From Ferrovibrio sp. MS7 (GTDB taxonomy: Bacteria > Pseudomonadota > Alphaproteobacteria > Ferrovibrionales > Ferrovibrionaceae): a stretch of 64,000 nt of DNA. Within the stretch, counting starts at the first letter, position 1. The number at the start of each line of letters is the position of its first letter. Position numbers and translations under genes: made by a program. The notes below the pieces were generated by a model. It was not told where the DNA came from. It did no database searches and saw nothing but the letters and a program-made list of their open reading frames with translations. The stretch is from the NCBI RefSeq assembly GCF_038404985.1, contig NZ_JBBKBA010000001.1:1-64000 (forward strand), in the 5' to 3' direction. Positions 26,542 to 37,503 of this stretch are shown here, in pieces.

Positions 26542-29500
26542 TCAGGCCGGGGAGCAAATCCCCGGCTTCACCCGATAAATCCGGTATGGTCCGATGGCAG
26601 CCTGCAACGCATAGCGGGCAGCTAGGGCTGCCTCTTCGGGGCGGCCGGCAGGACTTAGGATAAAATCGTACTTCCATTCCAAGGCACTCCAGGCTGCAGC
26701 TTCATTGCGGGCCAGCCCGGCCCAGAACGCAGCCGCGCGCTGGCGCCCTTCCGGCGCCATGTATGAATCGGACCGGATGCGCGAGAAATCAAAATCGATC
26801 CGGCGCCCGGCAACCGATGCCGTGATCTGGTCGCCGCCGAACATGACAATATCGGCGCAGCGGGGCAGCCGCCTCAATTCCGCGATCAGCGCACGATGCG
26901 AGGCATCACCAGGCAGCCATGCGCCGCGCATATAGTAGGCCACGGTGGGAATATTGATTGCAGTCAGCAGAAGCATCGCCAGCGCTGCCAGACCAAGCAC
27001 CAGATTGCCGATCTTCAGGCTGCGGCGCTCAACCAGCGCCATCAGGCCAAAAATGGCCAATGGCACGGCAACAACGCGAAGCCATAAGCCGGATTTCAAG
27101 CCGGCATCAGGATAGGCGCCGAATAGGTAAAACAGCAGACCGGCTGCAAACAAAACCAGCAATGCGACAACCAGCCGCCGGCTGTCATCGGTCCGCGCAT
27201 AGCCGCGCCCATAGGCTACGGCGCCCACCAGCGCCAACGGCAGCGCCATGCCGAATGCGGCCAGCACATACAGCCATTGCACGGAAAATGCCTTGCCTCC
27301 GAAAAAAGCCACGTCGGCGCCACTGCCCCACAGCAATGCCTCCGCCAGAAACGGCACCAGCAAAGGCAGTGGCAGCAACGCAGCGCCCACCAACGCGGCC
27401 TGGGAATTACGCAGCCCCTGCTCACGATAAAGCTGCACCGCGAACAGCAACAAGAGCAGCACATATGAGAGCAGGATATGCGGCAGCAGGATCAGGCTGC
27501 CGAGAGCCGCAGCCACGGCCAGCAATCCAGCAAGCGCGATGCTGCGGCCCGGCGTGGCGGACTGGCTAGCATTCGCCAGCAACAACATCATGCATAGGCC
27601 GACAAGCACCACCAGCAAATGCTGCGGCACGAAGATATAGGAGATGAAAACTTCATCCACCCAGATGCTATCGAGAATCAGCCGGGCGCGGAAAAAAGCA
27701 AAGCCGATTGCCGGCACCGCATCGATCAGCAGCGGCAGCCCGCCACCAGCCCATGTGGCCAGTAGAACCGCCAGCACGTGCGCCATTCTGGATGCCGTCA
27801 TCGCCTGGGCCAGTTCAAGCGCAACCACCGGCACGGCGACCGACAAGACAACAACCACAAGCCAGAAAGCGGCAAAACTCAGTTGACCGGGTCCGCTCAG
27901 TTGCGCCAGCAGCGCCGCAGGCGCGTAATACAGAAAATTGTAGGCAAAAGCCTCGCCCTTGAAAAAAGCGTTTTCCGGCGGCCAGGATTGCGCCTCATAC
28001 AATGCCTGTAGCGCGAAGAAATGCTTCGGCAGATCGTATATCTCGGGAAAGCGGTAATTCGCCGCATCGCCCAGCATTGCTACCGGCCAATAGATGGCGG
28101 CCACCGCCACCACCCATGAAATCGTTATCAGACCAATAAACGCGCCGGCCCAGGTGAAGCGAGGAAAAGCAGGCACAAGGCCGGATTGGCCGCGATGCCG
28201 AAGCGCCAAGACATGGCCGGCGGCGGCAAAGAGCAGGATTGCCGCCGGCATCATGCTGCCGAACAGCCTGAGCGCATAAATAGCGGCCAGCCCAAGCAAG
28301 GCGTATCCGACAACCAGACCGGTGCCGAAATGGCTTGCCCTGCCGATGCCGCAGGCAAGCAGGAACGTGCGGCCAAGAAACGCCGCTGCGCCAACCATTG
28401 CCATGCCGAACACCGCCAGCAGCCAGTAGGATTGCGGCGTCACGCCGTTTGGCCTTGAAGGCTGGTCGGTGATGCGGAAGGTGAAAACGTCAAGCGCAAC
28501 CAGTCTGATATCGCCACTGCCTCTGGACCATCCACCCAGGCCGAATGACACGGCGCCCTGCCACGGCCCGGCCTGGCCATTCGCCAGGCCGATATATTGC
28601 TGGCCGGGCCGGTAGCTGCCCGGGGCTAGAGAGACCAGCTTCTCACGCCCATGCAGGGAAACATGCGCAGAAGCCGCATTGTTGCCTGTGAGCTGACCGG
28701 CAAAAGCCGCCTTCACATAAAACGAGCCTTTGAAGTTCAATGGCTGCGATATGAAGCCGGCGTCGACAGGACTATCGCTTGATACCCTGGGCTGACCGTC
28801 GGCAATGGAAAAATCAACCCCGGCCGGCCCCCAGGTCTGCCATTGCAGCATCGACAAATCCGCAACCTTGGTTAATTCGACCCGCCGGCGCGGCACCGCA
28901 ATCACATATTGCTCGTTATCAACCGCCACCCAATAACCACGCTGTTCCAGGCGCGCGGCGATGCCGGGATCGCGCAACCCCCGCAGCGCAGCCACCACCA
29001 CAATATCCCAGCGCCGCAAATCGGCCTTGGCCAGCAAATCATTGATGGTGGCCACCAGGGTCAGACGGTTTTGCGCCTGGCTGCCGATAAAAGGCAGCAA
29101 GGCCGGCGCAAATTCCTTGTAAATCAGAATTTCGAGAGCCTTATCGGTATCCAGCCGCAATTCATCCACTGCGGCCGTTTGATAAATAAAATCGTAAGCC
29201 CGCAGCAGGCGCTTGATCGGCGTATTGGCAGCAGCCGACCGGCTTACTGGCTGCTGCCAGACCACGCTGGGCACAATTTCACCGGGTCGAACAGCCAGCG
29301 CCACATTGATCGCAACCACAATCACGCTGCAGAAAGTCAGTATTGCGAATTGCCAGCGTGTTTCAGCCACTAAACGGGCGCCGGCAGCCATGAAAAGCAA
29401 CAGCAGGCCAGGCAGGAAATAGCGGAAATTCCAGTTGAAGGCCGGCGACAGAAACATTGTCACCAAAACAGCCGCCGCAACGCCAGCTAGCAAAAATGGC

Positions 29501-30756
29501 AACAGCCTAGGCGAGGCTACCGCCGGCTTGGCCTTGACTGAGGCGGCGCCAATGGTGAAGCGGCGCCAACCTGCCCAGAGCAGTAACGCGCCGCATAAAA
29601 ACCAGGCGGTGCCACCCATATTGTTGGAAAGCGCCCAGGATAAATGATCGCTTGGCGTCTCGATCACGCCCGGAAATATTCGCGCAAAAGCAAGAACCAG
29701 ATTGTCGAGCACGTAACTTGCCTGGAACGCGACCTTTTCCACATCCACCCGCTGCATCGGATTGCCATAGACAATCCAGTTGGTCCAGAAACGCGATGAA
29801 AAGATCAGCAGGCCGGCACCAGCCCATAACAGCACGGAACGCGGCAGCTTGATCGCGGCAACGGAAAGATCGCGCCCCAGCGCCAGCCCGGCAACGGCGA
29901 CCAAAACCAGCAGCGGCAGCAATACCGAAATCTTGGCGCCAAAAGCCCAGCTTGCGGCCAGCAGCAGCAAGGCAAGGTTCACGCCGGACCTGTCGCCAAG
30001 CAGCAGGCGCAACAGCCAGCCGGCAGCGAACAGGAAGCCTACGCAGCCCAGCAGATCGCCCTTGAGTGTTGTGGCCAGACCAAGGATCGCCGGCATCGAT
30101 CCAAGAAGCAGCGCCATGCACATGGCGGTGAAGATTGGCGCCCCCAACAGCCGGGTCAACCAGAACACAACGGCCATGAAGCCGGCCAGCACTTCAAGAT
30201 TGGCATAATTGAAAGCGGCATAGGAACCTGCGGCGAGGCCATAAGCCAGAGCATTCAGTTCGCCGTTCCATTCATTGACGAACAAATTGAGCTGAATGGT
30301 CGGCATATGGACAAAAACAGTGCCGTAATTGAGCCAGATCGCCAGGCGCGGCACGCCATAGGTTTGCGCATCCCAGGTATAATCGGCGCCGAGGCCGGAG
30401 CGCAGCCAGAACAGCACCAGCAGAATCGCCAGTAAGCCAAGCGGAAGCATGAGCCGCGCCGGCGGAATATCGGCCACGGCAGCAGGCTGAAACCGGTATA
30501 GCTGCATTGCCGCATGTGCAGCGGCAACAGTGAGCAACGCACATATAACATAAGCCGGCTGAGACAGCGCATCGAATGCGGAAAGTGCCAGGATCAGTGC
30601 ATTCTGCCCTGCATTCACCATCATCCAAGCAGCCAGCAGCGCCGTCAGGCAGTCATGGCTGAATCTGGCTGAAAAACCTTTACCTACCACCCAGACCGCC
30701 GCCACCTTCAGAAACAGGTAGGCAGTGGGAAGTACAAAATCTGTCATCACCAGCAT
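26542..30756 (-). CDS. Giant double GT-C-like membrane protein
   Basis: At 1404 residues this is far longer than common GT-C enzymes. The sequence reads as two membrane halves (about 1-500 and 790-1290), each with some ten hydrophobic segments, separated by a roughly 280-residue soluble part and followed by a soluble tail. Each half has an acidic first external loop: GADYTWDAQTYG near residue 123 and MLGDAANYRFPEIYDLPKHF near 890. The middle part contains a beta-rich block (about 640-770). It may be a fusion of two polyprenyl-sugar-dependent transferases. No characterised family was recognised with confidence. The ATG at 30756 is preceded by AAGG; a second ATG follows three codons later. Confidence 0.65.
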   Translation of the reverse strand: MLVMTDFVLPTAYLFLKVAAVWVVGKGFSARFSHDCLTALLAAWMMVNAGQNALILALSAFDALSQPAYVICALLTVAAAHAAMQLYRFQPAAVADIPPARLMLPLGLLAILLVLFWLRSGLGADYTWDAQTYGVPRLAIWLNYGTVFVHMPTIQLNLFVNEWNGELNALAYGLAAGSYAAFNYANLEVLAGFMAVVFWLTRLLGAPIFTAMCMALLLGSMPAILGLATTLKGDLLGCVGFLFAAGWLLRLLLGDRSGVNLALLLLAASWAFGAKISVLLPLLVLVAVAGLALGRDLSVAAIKLPRSVLLWAGAGLLIFSSRFWTNWIVYGNPMQRVDVEKVAFQASYVLDNLVLAFARIFPGVIETPSDHLSWALSNNMGGTAWFLCGALLLWAGWRRFTIGAASVKAKPAVASPRLLPFLLAGVAAAVLVTMFLSPAFNWNFRYFLPGLLLLFMAAGARLVAETRWQFAILTFCSVIVVAINVALAVRPGEIVPSVVWQQPVSRSAAANTPIKRLLRAYDFIYQTAAVDELRLDTDKALEILIYKEFAPALLPFIGSQAQNRLTLVATINDLLAKADLRRWDIVVVAALRGLRDPGIAARLEQRGYWVAVDNEQYVIAVPRRRVELTKVADLSMLQWQTWGPAGVDFSIADGQPRVSSDSPVDAGFISQPLNFKGSFYVKAAFAGQLTGNNAASAHVSLHGREKLVSLAPGSYRPGQQYIGLANGQAGPWQGAVSFGLGGWSRGSGDIRLVALDVFTFRITDQPSRPNGVTPQSYWLLAVFGMAMVGAAAFLGRTFLLACGIGRASHFGTGLVVGYALLGLAAIYALRLFGSMMPAAILLFAAAGHVLALRHRGQSGLVPAFPRFTWAGAFIGLITISWVVAVAAIYWPVAMLGDAANYRFPEIYDLPKHFFALQALYEAQSWPPENAFFKGEAFAYNFLYYAPAALLAQLSGPGQLSFAAFWLVVVVLSVAVPVVALELAQAMTASRMAHVLAVLLATWAGGGLPLLIDAVPAIGFAFFRARLILDSIWVDEVFISYIFVPQHLLVVLVGLCMMLLLANASQSATPGRSIALAGLLAVAAALGSLILLPHILLSYVLLLLLFAVQLYREQGLRNSQAALVGAALLPLPLLVPFLAEALLWGSGADVAFFGGKAFSVQWLYVLAAFGMALPLALVGAVAYGRGYARTDDSRRLVVALLVLFAAGLLFYLFGAYPDAGLKSGLWLRVVAVPLAIFGLMALVERRSLKIGNLVLGLAALAMLLLTAINIPTVAYYMRGAWLPGDASHRALIAELRRLPRCADIVMFGGDQITASVAGRRIDFDFSRIRSDSYMAPEGRQRAAAFWAGLARNEAAAWSALEWKYDFILSPAGRPEEAALAARYALQAAIGPYRIYRVKPGICSPA
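26546..26566. terminator. Convergent hairpin terminator
   Basis: A perfect 8-bp GC-rich stem (GCCGGGGA / TCCCCGGC) with a GCAAA loop lies 7 nt after the sulfotransferase stop and inside the last codons of the convergent membrane-protein gene. It could serve both transcripts, though no clear T-run follows. Confidence 0.55.
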
Positions 30757-30822
30757 AAAGCTGACCTTACGGGAACAGAGCGGCCTGACATTGGAATCTA
30801 CCGGAAAGTGGCTATTTTCTAT

Positions 30823-30840
30823 CCGAGACCATAGTCTCGG
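30823..30840 (-). terminator. Hairpin downstream of the sulfur operon
   Basis: A perfect 7-bp stem (CCGAGAC / GTCTCGG) with a 4-nt loop follows the cysA stop on the minus strand and precedes the large membrane-protein gene. It lacks a strong T-run, so it is a weak terminator candidate between the two leftward transcripts. Confidence 0.45.
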
Positions 30841-30884
30841 TGGACGCCAACCGTCCAGACATATCTAGGGCCGGAGATTATGGC

Positions 30885-31946
30885 TCAGCCCGCAAACACC
30901 TGTGCCCGCCTGAAGGCCAGACGCACCCGCTCGCCTACCTGCAGCGGCCGTTCGGCGAAAGCTTCGCGGGTCTGGCTCACTTCCAGCACCGGCAGACCTC
31001 CTTCGACTTCCACCTCGATACGCACATTGGCGCCAACTGAGGAAATGAAGCGCACGATGCCGCTATTCTGCAGCGGTGCACCAGGCACCAGGGCTTCCGC
31101 AATGATGTCATGCGGTCGTACATAGAGCTTGGCAGCCCCATCCAGCACACGCAAAGCCGGCAGCAGGCTGGTATCCACCGGACCGAACAGCACCCGGCCA
31201 TTGCTGATCTGGCCATCAAGCTCGTTGATATCGCCAAGGAAGCGGTTGACGAAGGGGGTCGCCGGTTTCTCATAGAGCGCTTCCGGCGTATCCACCTGTT
31301 CGATGCGGCCCTTATCCATGACGACCACGCGGTCGGCCAGTTCTAGCGCCTCTTCCTGGTCATGGGTGACGAACACGGAGGTCATGCCGAGTTGTTCATG
31401 CAGGCGGCGCAGCCAGCGGCGCAATTCCTTGCGCACCTTGGCATCGAGCGCGCCGAAGGGCTCATCCAACAGCAGTACTTTCGGTTCAATGGCCAGGGCG
31501 CGGGCCAGGGCGACGCGCTGACGCTGGCCGCCGGAAAGCTGCGCCGGCAGGCGCTCAGCCAGCCAGTCGATCTGCACCAGGCGCAGCAACTCGTTCACCC
31601 GGCGCTGGATTTCGGCATCCGTCGGGCGCAGTTTGCGCGGCCGCACCCGCAGGCCGAAGGCGACATTCTCAAACACGCTCATATGCCTGAACAGCGCGTA
31701 ATGCTGGAACACAAAACCGACATCGCGTTCGCCGGCGGTGCGCTGGGCGGCGCTTTTGCCATCGAAGCGGATATCGCCGGCATCGGGCTGATCAAGGCCG
31801 GCGATCAGGCGCAGCAATGTGGTCTTGCCGGAACCGGATGGCCCGAGCAGGGCCACCAGTTCGCCACTATTGATGCTGAGGTCTACCGCCTTGAGGGCGA
31901 GAAAGGAGCCAAATTGCCGGCTGACGCCGAGGATATCGATCTGCAT
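30885..31946 (-). CDS. cysA: Sulfate/thiosulfate ABC transporter ATP-binding protein
   Basis: The 353-residue ATPase has Walker A GPSGSGKT (35-42), signature [15 protein letters not shown], Walker [13 protein letters not shown] and the switch His in [10 protein letters not shown]. The C-terminal third is a TOBE-like regulatory domain, as usual for CysA. It drives sulfate uptake by the CysTW permease. It is the last gene of the leftward sulfur operon, 9 nt after cysW. Assignment as sulfate-specific rests on the adjacent cysW, cysT and sbp genes and on the family-typical N-terminus ([15 protein letters not shown]). Confidence 0.94.
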   Translation of the reverse strand: MQIDILGVSRQFGSFLALKAVDLSINSGELVALLGPSGSGKTTLLRLIAGLDQPDAGDIRFDGKSAAQRTAGERDVGFVFQHYALFRHMSVFENVAFGLRVRPRKLRPTDAEIQRRVNELLRLVQIDWLAERLPAQLSGGQRQRVALARALAIEPKVLLLDEPFGALDAKVRKELRRWLRRLHEQLGMTSVFVTHDQEEALELADRVVVMDKGRIEQVDTPEALYEKPATPFVNRFLGDINELDGQISNGRVLFGPVDTSLLPALRVLDGAAKLYVRPHDIIAEALVPGAPLQNSGIVRFISSVGANVRIEVEVEGGLPVLEVSQTREAFAERPLQVGERVRLAFRRAQVFAG

Positions 31947-31955
31947 GGCGCTATC

Positions 31956-32828
31956 CTATCCGCCGGCCCGTGCCGTGTCGCGCGCCAGACGCCATTCCAG
32001 CAGGCTCTTCAAGATCAGCGTGACGATGGCAAGCATGGCCAAGAGCGAAGCGACCGCGAATGCGGCAACGAAATTGTATTCGTTGTAGAGAATCTCCACA
32101 TGCAGCGGCATGGTGTTGGTCTGGCCACGGATATGACCCGACACGACCGATACTGCGCCAAACTCACCCATGGCGCGAGCGTTGCAGAGCAAAAGGCCAT
32201 AGAGCAGGCCCCATTTGATATTCGGCAGCGTAACGCGCCAGAAGGTCTGCCAACCCGAGGCACCGAGCACAATCGCCGCCTCCTCCTCCTGTGTACCTTG
32301 CTCCTGCATGATCGGAATCAGCTCGCGCGCCACGAACGGGAAGGTGACGAACATGGTCGCCAGCACGATGCCTGGTACAGCGAAGATGATCTTGATGTCA
32401 TGCTCCTTGAGCCAGGGGCCGAACCAGCCCTGCAAACCGAACAGCAGCACGAAAACCAGGCCCGAGATCACCGGCGACACCGAGAATGGCAGATCGATCA
32501 GGGTGATCAGCAGGCTCTTGCCGCGGAAATCGAACTTGGTGATGACCCAGGCGGCAACGATGCCGAAAGCCAGGTTCAGCGGCACGACGATGACGGCGGT
32601 GATCAACGTGAGCCGGATTGCGGCCAGCGCCACCGGCTCGGTGAGGGCACGGAGATAGGCCGCCCAGCCCTGACGCAGCGCTTCGGTGAATACGATCACC
32701 AGCGGCAGCGCGATGAACAGCGCCAGGAACCCAAGTGCGATGGCGATCAGCGCCCAGCGCAGCATCCAGGCACCAGCCTGATCAATACGCCGTGAGGAGC
32801 GGCCGGGCAGAGCATACGTCGCGGCCAT
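31956..32828 (-). CDS. cysW: Sulfate ABC transporter permease CysW
   Basis: A 290-residue inner-membrane permease with about six hydrophobic segments and the EAA loop ([19 protein letters not shown]) that contacts the ATPase. The segment [20 protein letters not shown] is characteristic of CysW. I chose the ATG at 32828, two bases after the cysT stop, with AAGGGGCG upstream; the open frame continues 11 codons earlier inside cysT. It pairs with CysT to form the channel. Confidence 0.94.
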   Translation of the reverse strand: MAATYALPGRSSRRIDQAGAWMLRWALIAIALGFLALFIALPLVIVFTEALRQGWAAYLRALTEPVALAAIRLTLITAVIVVPLNLAFGIVAAWVITKFDFRGKSLLITLIDLPFSVSPVISGLVFVLLFGLQGWFGPWLKEHDIKIIFAVPGIVLATMFVTFPFVARELIPIMQEQGTQEEEAAIVLGASGWQTFWRVTLPNIKWGLLYGLLLCNARAMGEFGAVSVVSGHIRGQTNTMPLHVEILYNEYNFVAAFAVASLLAMLAIVTLILKSLLEWRLARDTARAGG

Positions 32829-32830
32829 GA

Positions 32831-33688
32831 TCAGCGCCCCTTCTCGCGGCGTTCCGCCCAATGCTGCACGGCATTGATCAGAAACAGCATGACGAACGAA
32901 GCCACCAGCAAGGCTACGGCGATCGAGGTTGCCTCGGCATAGAGGAATTCCTCCAGTTTGATCACCACCAGCAGGGGCGCGATTTCAGAAATGCCCGGCA
33001 GGTTGCCGGCAATGAAAATCACCGAGCCGTATTCACCCAGGCCCCGCGCCAGGGCAAGCGCGAAACCGGTCAGCGTCGCCGGCATCAGGCTCGGCCAGAT
33101 GACACGGGCGAATATCTGCCAGCGCGTGGCACCAAGGCTTTCCGCTGCCTCCTCGATCTCTTTCTCGAAATCCTGCAGCACCGGCTGCACCGTGCGCACC
33201 ACGAAAGGCAGGCCGATGAACACCAAAGCCACCACGATGCCGCTGGGGGTGAACGCCACTTTCAGGCCGAGCGCCGCCAGCGGTGCACCGAGCCAGCCAT
33301 TCTCCGCCCAGAGTGCCGTGAGCGCGATGCCGGCGATGGCGGTGGGCAATGCGAAGGGAATATCCACCATGGCATCGACGATGCGGCGACCGGGAAATTC
33401 GTAGCGCACCAGCACCCAGGCTACCAGCAGGCCGAATACCGCATTGATCACCGCCGCAATCAACGCGGTGCCAAAGCTGAGCTTCAGCGAAGCGACCACG
33501 CGTGGGGCCTGGATGGTGTTGATGAAGGCATCCCAGCCGAGCGTGGCGGATTTCAGGAACAGGCCGGCCAGCGGCACCAGCACGATCAGCGCCGTCCACA
33601 GCAAGGTGAGGCCCAGTGTTAGGCCAAAGCCCGGAATCACGCTGTGGCGTGGCCGGAACGGCATGGCAGGCAAAGCAGTTGTCGCCAT
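32831..33688 (-). CDS. cysT: Sulfate ABC transporter permease CysT
   Basis: A 285-residue membrane protein with about six hydrophobic segments and the EAA loop [19 protein letters not shown]. The stretch [15 protein letters not shown] is typical of CysT (CysU). It forms the heterodimeric sulfate channel with CysW. Its ATG follows a GGGGG ribosome site and it lies 51 nt after the binding-protein gene. Confidence 0.94.
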   Translation of the reverse strand: MATTALPAMPFRPRHSVIPGFGLTLGLTLLWTALIVLVPLAGLFLKSATLGWDAFINTIQAPRVVASLKLSFGTALIAAVINAVFGLLVAWVLVRYEFPGRRIVDAMVDIPFALPTAIAGIALTALWAENGWLGAPLAALGLKVAFTPSGIVVALVFIGLPFVVRTVQPVLQDFEKEIEEAAESLGATRWQIFARVIWPSLMPATLTGFALALARGLGEYGSVIFIAGNLPGISEIAPLLVVIKLEEFLYAEATSIAVALLVASFVMLFLINAVQHWAERREKGR

Positions 33689-33739
33689 TCTTCTAAACCC
33701 CCATCATGAAAAGCTGCGAACCGGCCCCGAAATAGATGT

Positions 33740-34726
33740 TCAGGAGCGCGGCTTGTAGATCTGGTCGAACACGCCACCATCGCCGAAATGCTCCGGCTGC
33801 GCCTTGGCCCAGCCGCCGAATTGCTCGTCGATAGTGAAAAGAGAGACTTTGGCGAAGGTGCCGGCATACTTATCGGCAACTTCGCGCAGGCGGGGGCGGT
33901 AATAATGCTTGGCGGCGATTTCCTGGCCGTCCTTGCTGTACAAAAACTTCAGGTAGTTCTCGGCAACGGCACGGGTGCCGCGCTTGTCCACCACCTTGTC
34001 GACCACCGCCACTGGTGGTTCGGCCAGGATCGAGACACTGGGCACCACGATATCGAACTTGTCCTTGCCAAGCTCATTCACGGCCAGAAAGGCTTCATTC
34101 TCCCAGCTCAGGAAAACATCGCCCTGGCCGCGCTGAGTGAACGTGATCAAGGCGCCACGCGCACCGGTATCCAGGATCGGCACATTGCGGAACAATGCCT
34201 GCACGAAATCGCGCGCCCCCTGCTTGCTGCCGGTCTTCTTCTCGGCATAGCCCCAGGCGGCAAGGTAGTTCCAGCGCGCGCCGCCCGAGGTCTTCGGGTT
34301 CGGCGTGATCACCTTCACATCGGAACGGACCAGGTCACCCCAATCCTTGATGCCTTTCGGATTACCCTTGCGCACCAGGAACACGATGGTCGAGGTGTAG
34401 GGCGAGGCGTTGTCTGGCAGGCGCTGCTGCCAATCCTTCGCAATCAATCCATGCCGGGCGATGGCATCGATATCATAGGCCAGCGCCAGCGTAACGATAT
34501 CGGCATCCAGGCCATCGATCACCGAGCGCGCCTGCTTGCCCGAGCCGCCATGACTCTGGTTGATGGTCAATTTCCGGCCCGGACTGGCCTTGATGAAGGC
34601 GGTGTTGATCTCCTGATACAATTCCCGTGTCGGATCGTAGGAGACGTTCAGCAGGGTCTGTGCGCGGGCTGGCAATGCAGCGCCAAGCGCAATAGCTGCG
34701 GACAGAATGATCCCGTGAATTCGCAT
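33740..34726 (-). CDS. sbp: Periplasmic sulfate-binding protein
   Basis: The 328-residue protein has a clear Sec signal peptide with likely cleavage after ARA near residue 22. The mature part has [32 protein letters not shown] and [16 protein letters not shown], all diagnostic of Sbp/CysP family sulfate or thiosulfate receptors. It delivers sulfate to the CysTWA transporter. A strong AAAGGGAGAG site precedes the ATG, as expected for a binding protein made in excess. Sulfate versus thiosulfate preference cannot be fixed by sequence alone. Confidence 0.94.
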   Translation of the reverse strand: MRIHGIILSAAIALGAALPARAQTLLNVSYDPTRELYQEINTAFIKASPGRKLTINQSHGGSGKQARSVIDGLDADIVTLALAYDIDAIARHGLIAKDWQQRLPDNASPYTSTIVFLVRKGNPKGIKDWGDLVRSDVKVITPNPKTSGGARWNYLAAWGYAEKKTGSKQGARDFVQALFRNVPILDTGARGALITFTQRGQGDVFLSWENEAFLAVNELGKDKFDIVVPSVSILAEPPVAVVDKVVDKRGTRAVAENYLKFLYSKDGQEIAAKHYYRPRLREVADKYAGTFAKVSLFTIDEQFGGWAKAQPEHFGDGGVFDQIYKPRS

Positions 34727-34780
34727 GACCTCTCTCCCTTTGATTGGCGAGCGGACGCTGAAGGTCCAGGCTTGCGCTGG

Positions 34781-36679
34781 TCAGGCAACCGCCGTGCCGG
34801 CGGCCACAGAAAACTGACGATCGGCATAATCGACAAGCAATTGCGCGGCCAGCGGTGCAGCAAGCGCCCCCGTGTCGACCACCAGATCGGCCTGCCGCGG
34901 TACCTCGTAAGGCGCACTCACGCCGGTAAAATTGGCGATCTCTCCGGCCAACGCCCTTTTATACAGCCCTTTCGGGTCACGGGTACGACAGATATCAAGA
35001 TCAGCGCTGACAAAAATTTCATGGAACCCCGGCCCGATAATGCCGCGGGCATGATCGCGATCAGCCTGGGCCGGTGAAATCGCCGCCACCATGACGATCA
35101 GGCCAGCATCGGCCATCAGCTTAGCCGTCTCGGCCAGACGACGGATATTCTCCGCCCTTGCTTCCGGCGTGAAACCGAGATCGCGATTGAGACCGTGGCG
35201 CACATTATCGCCATCCAGCACATAAACCTGGCGGCCGCGCGCAAAAAGCTGGCGCATCGCTGCCATCGCCACAGTGGATTTGCCGGCAGCCGAGAGGCCG
35301 GTAAGCCACAGCACGCCACCGCGATGACCATTCAACTGCGCCCGGTCCGCCGCCGTGACCGAGGCATCGACCCGAGTGATATCCGAAAGCTGGCCACCTT
35401 CGGCGGACTCGACCACAAAGCCAGCGACGATGTGGAAGTTGCGCGCCAGCACGCCACGCCCGGTGCGAGCCATGGTTTCGTAGCGATCCAGCGCCAAAGG
35501 CTTGCGGGTGCGCAGCACCACCCGCGCCACGCCATTGCGCTCGACCTGTGCAGCCTTCACCGGCTGCAGCGTCTCAACGTCGATTACTTCCTCGATGGTC
35601 TCCACCAGCGCATCGGCTTCCGCCGTACCGATCTTGAGCGTAAGCCGCTGGCCGACATGCAATGCTTCCTTGTCGAGCCAGAACAGCCGCGCCAGCACAC
35701 GGGTGGTTTCCGATGGCGCCTGATCCGGCGCAGTAGCCAGCGCGCCGCGCTCCACGAACACGTCTTCATCCAGGGTGAAGGCGACGCTTTCGCCGGCCTT
35801 GGCCTCCAGCGGCGCCACCTTATTGCCCCAAGCCTCGATCGAAGCGACATTGGCCTCACGCCCACCCGGCGTGAAACGCAGGCGGTCACCGATCTTCACA
35901 GTACCGCTTTCGATCCGCCCGACGATGATGCGCTTGTCGTCGACCCGGTAGAGATCCTGGATCGGCAGACGCAACACTTCATCGACAGCATCCTTGCGGT
36001 CCGGGAAGGCATCCAGTGCTTCGAGCAAAGTCGGCCCCTGATACCAGGACATTCTGGTGCTGGGTTCCGCGATATTGTCGCCCTGCTTGGCAGAAAGCGG
36101 CACAATGGCGGCGGCCTCAATACCGATGCCGGCGAGATAGCCGCGCACAGAATCGGCCACCGCCTGGAAACGCACGGCATCATGCTCGATCAGGTCGATC
36201 TTGTTCACCGCCACCGCCACTTGGCGCAGGCCCAGCAGATGCAGCAGATAGGCGTGCCGCCTGGTCTGTTCGGCAAGGCCCTGGGCCGCATCCACCACCA
36301 GGATCGCGGCATCGGCCTGAGCCGCACCGGTGACCATGTTCTTCAGGAATTCCTTGTGGCCCGGCGCATCGATAATGACATAGCGGCGCTCGGCGGTGTG
36401 AAACCAGATCTGCGTCGTATCGACGGTGATGCCCTGGTCACGCTCCACCTGCAAGGCATCGAGCAGGAAGGACCATTCAAATTCCAGGCCGCGCTTTTCC
36501 GACACGGCACGCAACTGTTCCACCTTGCCGGTGGGCAACGAGCCGGTATCATGCAGCAGGCGCCCCACCAGGGTCGACTTGCCATGATCGACATGGCCGA
36601 CGATGACGATGGGAAACGCCCGGCTGCGCTGGGTCTTCGATGCGGCCTTGATGCGGTCGGTCAGGTTCACAATGGTCAT
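34781..36679 (-). CDS. cysNC: Bifunctional sulfate adenylyltransferase large subunit / APS kinase
   Basis: The 632-residue protein fuses CysN and CysC. The N-terminal GTPase has GHVDHGKST (28-36), DAPGHKEF and NKID and activates CysD in making APS from ATP and sulfate. The C-terminal kinase (from about residue 450) has GLSAAGKST and phosphorylates APS to PAPS, the sulfotransferase donor. I chose the ATG at 36679, four bases after the cysD stop, over the longer open frame. The fusion is common in alphaproteobacteria. PAPS made here could supply the two sulfotransferases encoded at 19794 and 25210. Confidence 0.95.
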   Translation of the reverse strand: MTIVNLTDRIKAASKTQRSRAFPIVIVGHVDHGKSTLVGRLLHDTGSLPTGKVEQLRAVSEKRGLEFEWSFLLDALQVERDQGITVDTTQIWFHTAERRYVIIDAPGHKEFLKNMVTGAAQADAAILVVDAAQGLAEQTRRHAYLLHLLGLRQVAVAVNKIDLIEHDAVRFQAVADSVRGYLAGIGIEAAAIVPLSAKQGDNIAEPSTRMSWYQGPTLLEALDAFPDRKDAVDEVLRLPIQDLYRVDDKRIIVGRIESGTVKIGDRLRFTPGGREANVASIEAWGNKVAPLEAKAGESVAFTLDEDVFVERGALATAPDQAPSETTRVLARLFWLDKEALHVGQRLTLKIGTAEADALVETIEEVIDVETLQPVKAAQVERNGVARVVLRTRKPLALDRYETMARTGRGVLARNFHIVAGFVVESAEGGQLSDITRVDASVTAADRAQLNGHRGGVLWLTGLSAAGKSTVAMAAMRQLFARGRQVYVLDGDNVRHGLNRDLGFTPEARAENIRRLAETAKLMADAGLIVMVAAISPAQADRDHARGIIGPGFHEIFVSADLDICRTRDPKGLYKRALAGEIANFTGVSAPYEVPRQADLVVDTGALAAPLAAQLLVDYADRQFSVAAGTAVA

Positions 36680-36683
36680 GGTT

Positions 36684-37481
36684 TCACATATACCCAGCGA
36701 CGCGCAACCGCTCGAATGCGTCCTCCGAGTCGTGATCCATGGCACGGCCAGCACGTTCCGGCTCGCGGGTCACTTCAAGTTCGCTGATGATCTGGTCGAT
36801 ATTGCCGGCCTGGCTATCAATCGGGAAAGTAATGCCGATCTCGCCCAGTGAGCGGAAACGCTTGCCTTCCTTGGCAAAATACAGCGGCACCACCGGGATA
36901 CCCTCGCGCTGTATGTAGCGCCAGATATCCAGTTCGGTCCAATGCAGCAGCGGGTGGATGCGCATATGCACACCCGGCGGCAGTTCCGAGGCGAAATGAT
37001 CCCAGAGTTCGGGCGGCTGGTCGCGGAAATCCCAGGCACCATCCTCGGCACGCGGGCTGAATACCCGTTCCTTGGCGCGGGTCGCCTGCTCGTCGCGGCG
37101 GATGCCGGCGATCACGCCCTTGAAACCATACCTGGCGATGGCTTCCTTGAGGCCCAGGGTCTTACGCGCCGCGATACGGGAATTATGCGGCAGGGTCGGA
37201 TCGGTGGCTTCCAACGGCGGGCACATATCCTGGATCAGTTCCAGGCCCCATTCCTTGGCGTAGCGGTCGCGGAAGGCATAGGTCTCGGGGAATTCCAGGC
37301 CAGTATCAAGATGGGCCACCGGAAACGGCACTCGGCCCAGGAAGGCCTTCTTGGCCAGCCAGATCATGACATTGGAATCCTTGCCCAAGGACCACAGCAT
37401 CGCCAGCGGCTTGATGCGGCTATAGGCCTCGCGGAGGATGTAGATGCTCTGGGCTTCCAGCCAGTCGAGATCGTCGGTCAT
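36684..37481 (-). CDS. cysD: Sulfate adenylyltransferase small subunit
   Basis: The 265-residue PP-loop ATP pyrophosphatase carries the SLGKDS motif (31-36), [14 protein letters not shown] and [15 protein letters not shown], all typical of CysD. It adenylates sulfate to APS with the CysN GTPase. I chose the ATG at 37481, whose protein opens [20 protein letters not shown]; the frame is open for 70 further codons upstream, but those overlap cysH. The protein is somewhat shorter than E. coli CysD (about 300 residues). cysNC begins four bases downstream. Confidence 0.94.
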   Translation of the reverse strand: MTDDLDWLEAQSIYILREAYSRIKPLAMLWSLGKDSNVMIWLAKKAFLGRVPFPVAHLDTGLEFPETYAFRDRYAKEWGLELIQDMCPPLEATDPTLPHNSRIAARKTLGLKEAIARYGFKGVIAGIRRDEQATRAKERVFSPRAEDGAWDFRDQPPELWDHFASELPPGVHMRIHPLLHWTELDIWRYIQREGIPVVPLYFAKEGKRFRSLGEIGITFPIDSQAGNIDQIISELEVTREPERAGRAMDHDSEDAFERLRVAGYM

Positions 37482-37503
37482 AATTTCACAAACTTTCAGC
37501 GTT

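Noticed and set aside
34781-36679. cysN and cysC considered as two genes with a missed stop
   Set aside because: A CysNC fusion is a well-known form, and the linker between the domains is in frame without internal start signals.
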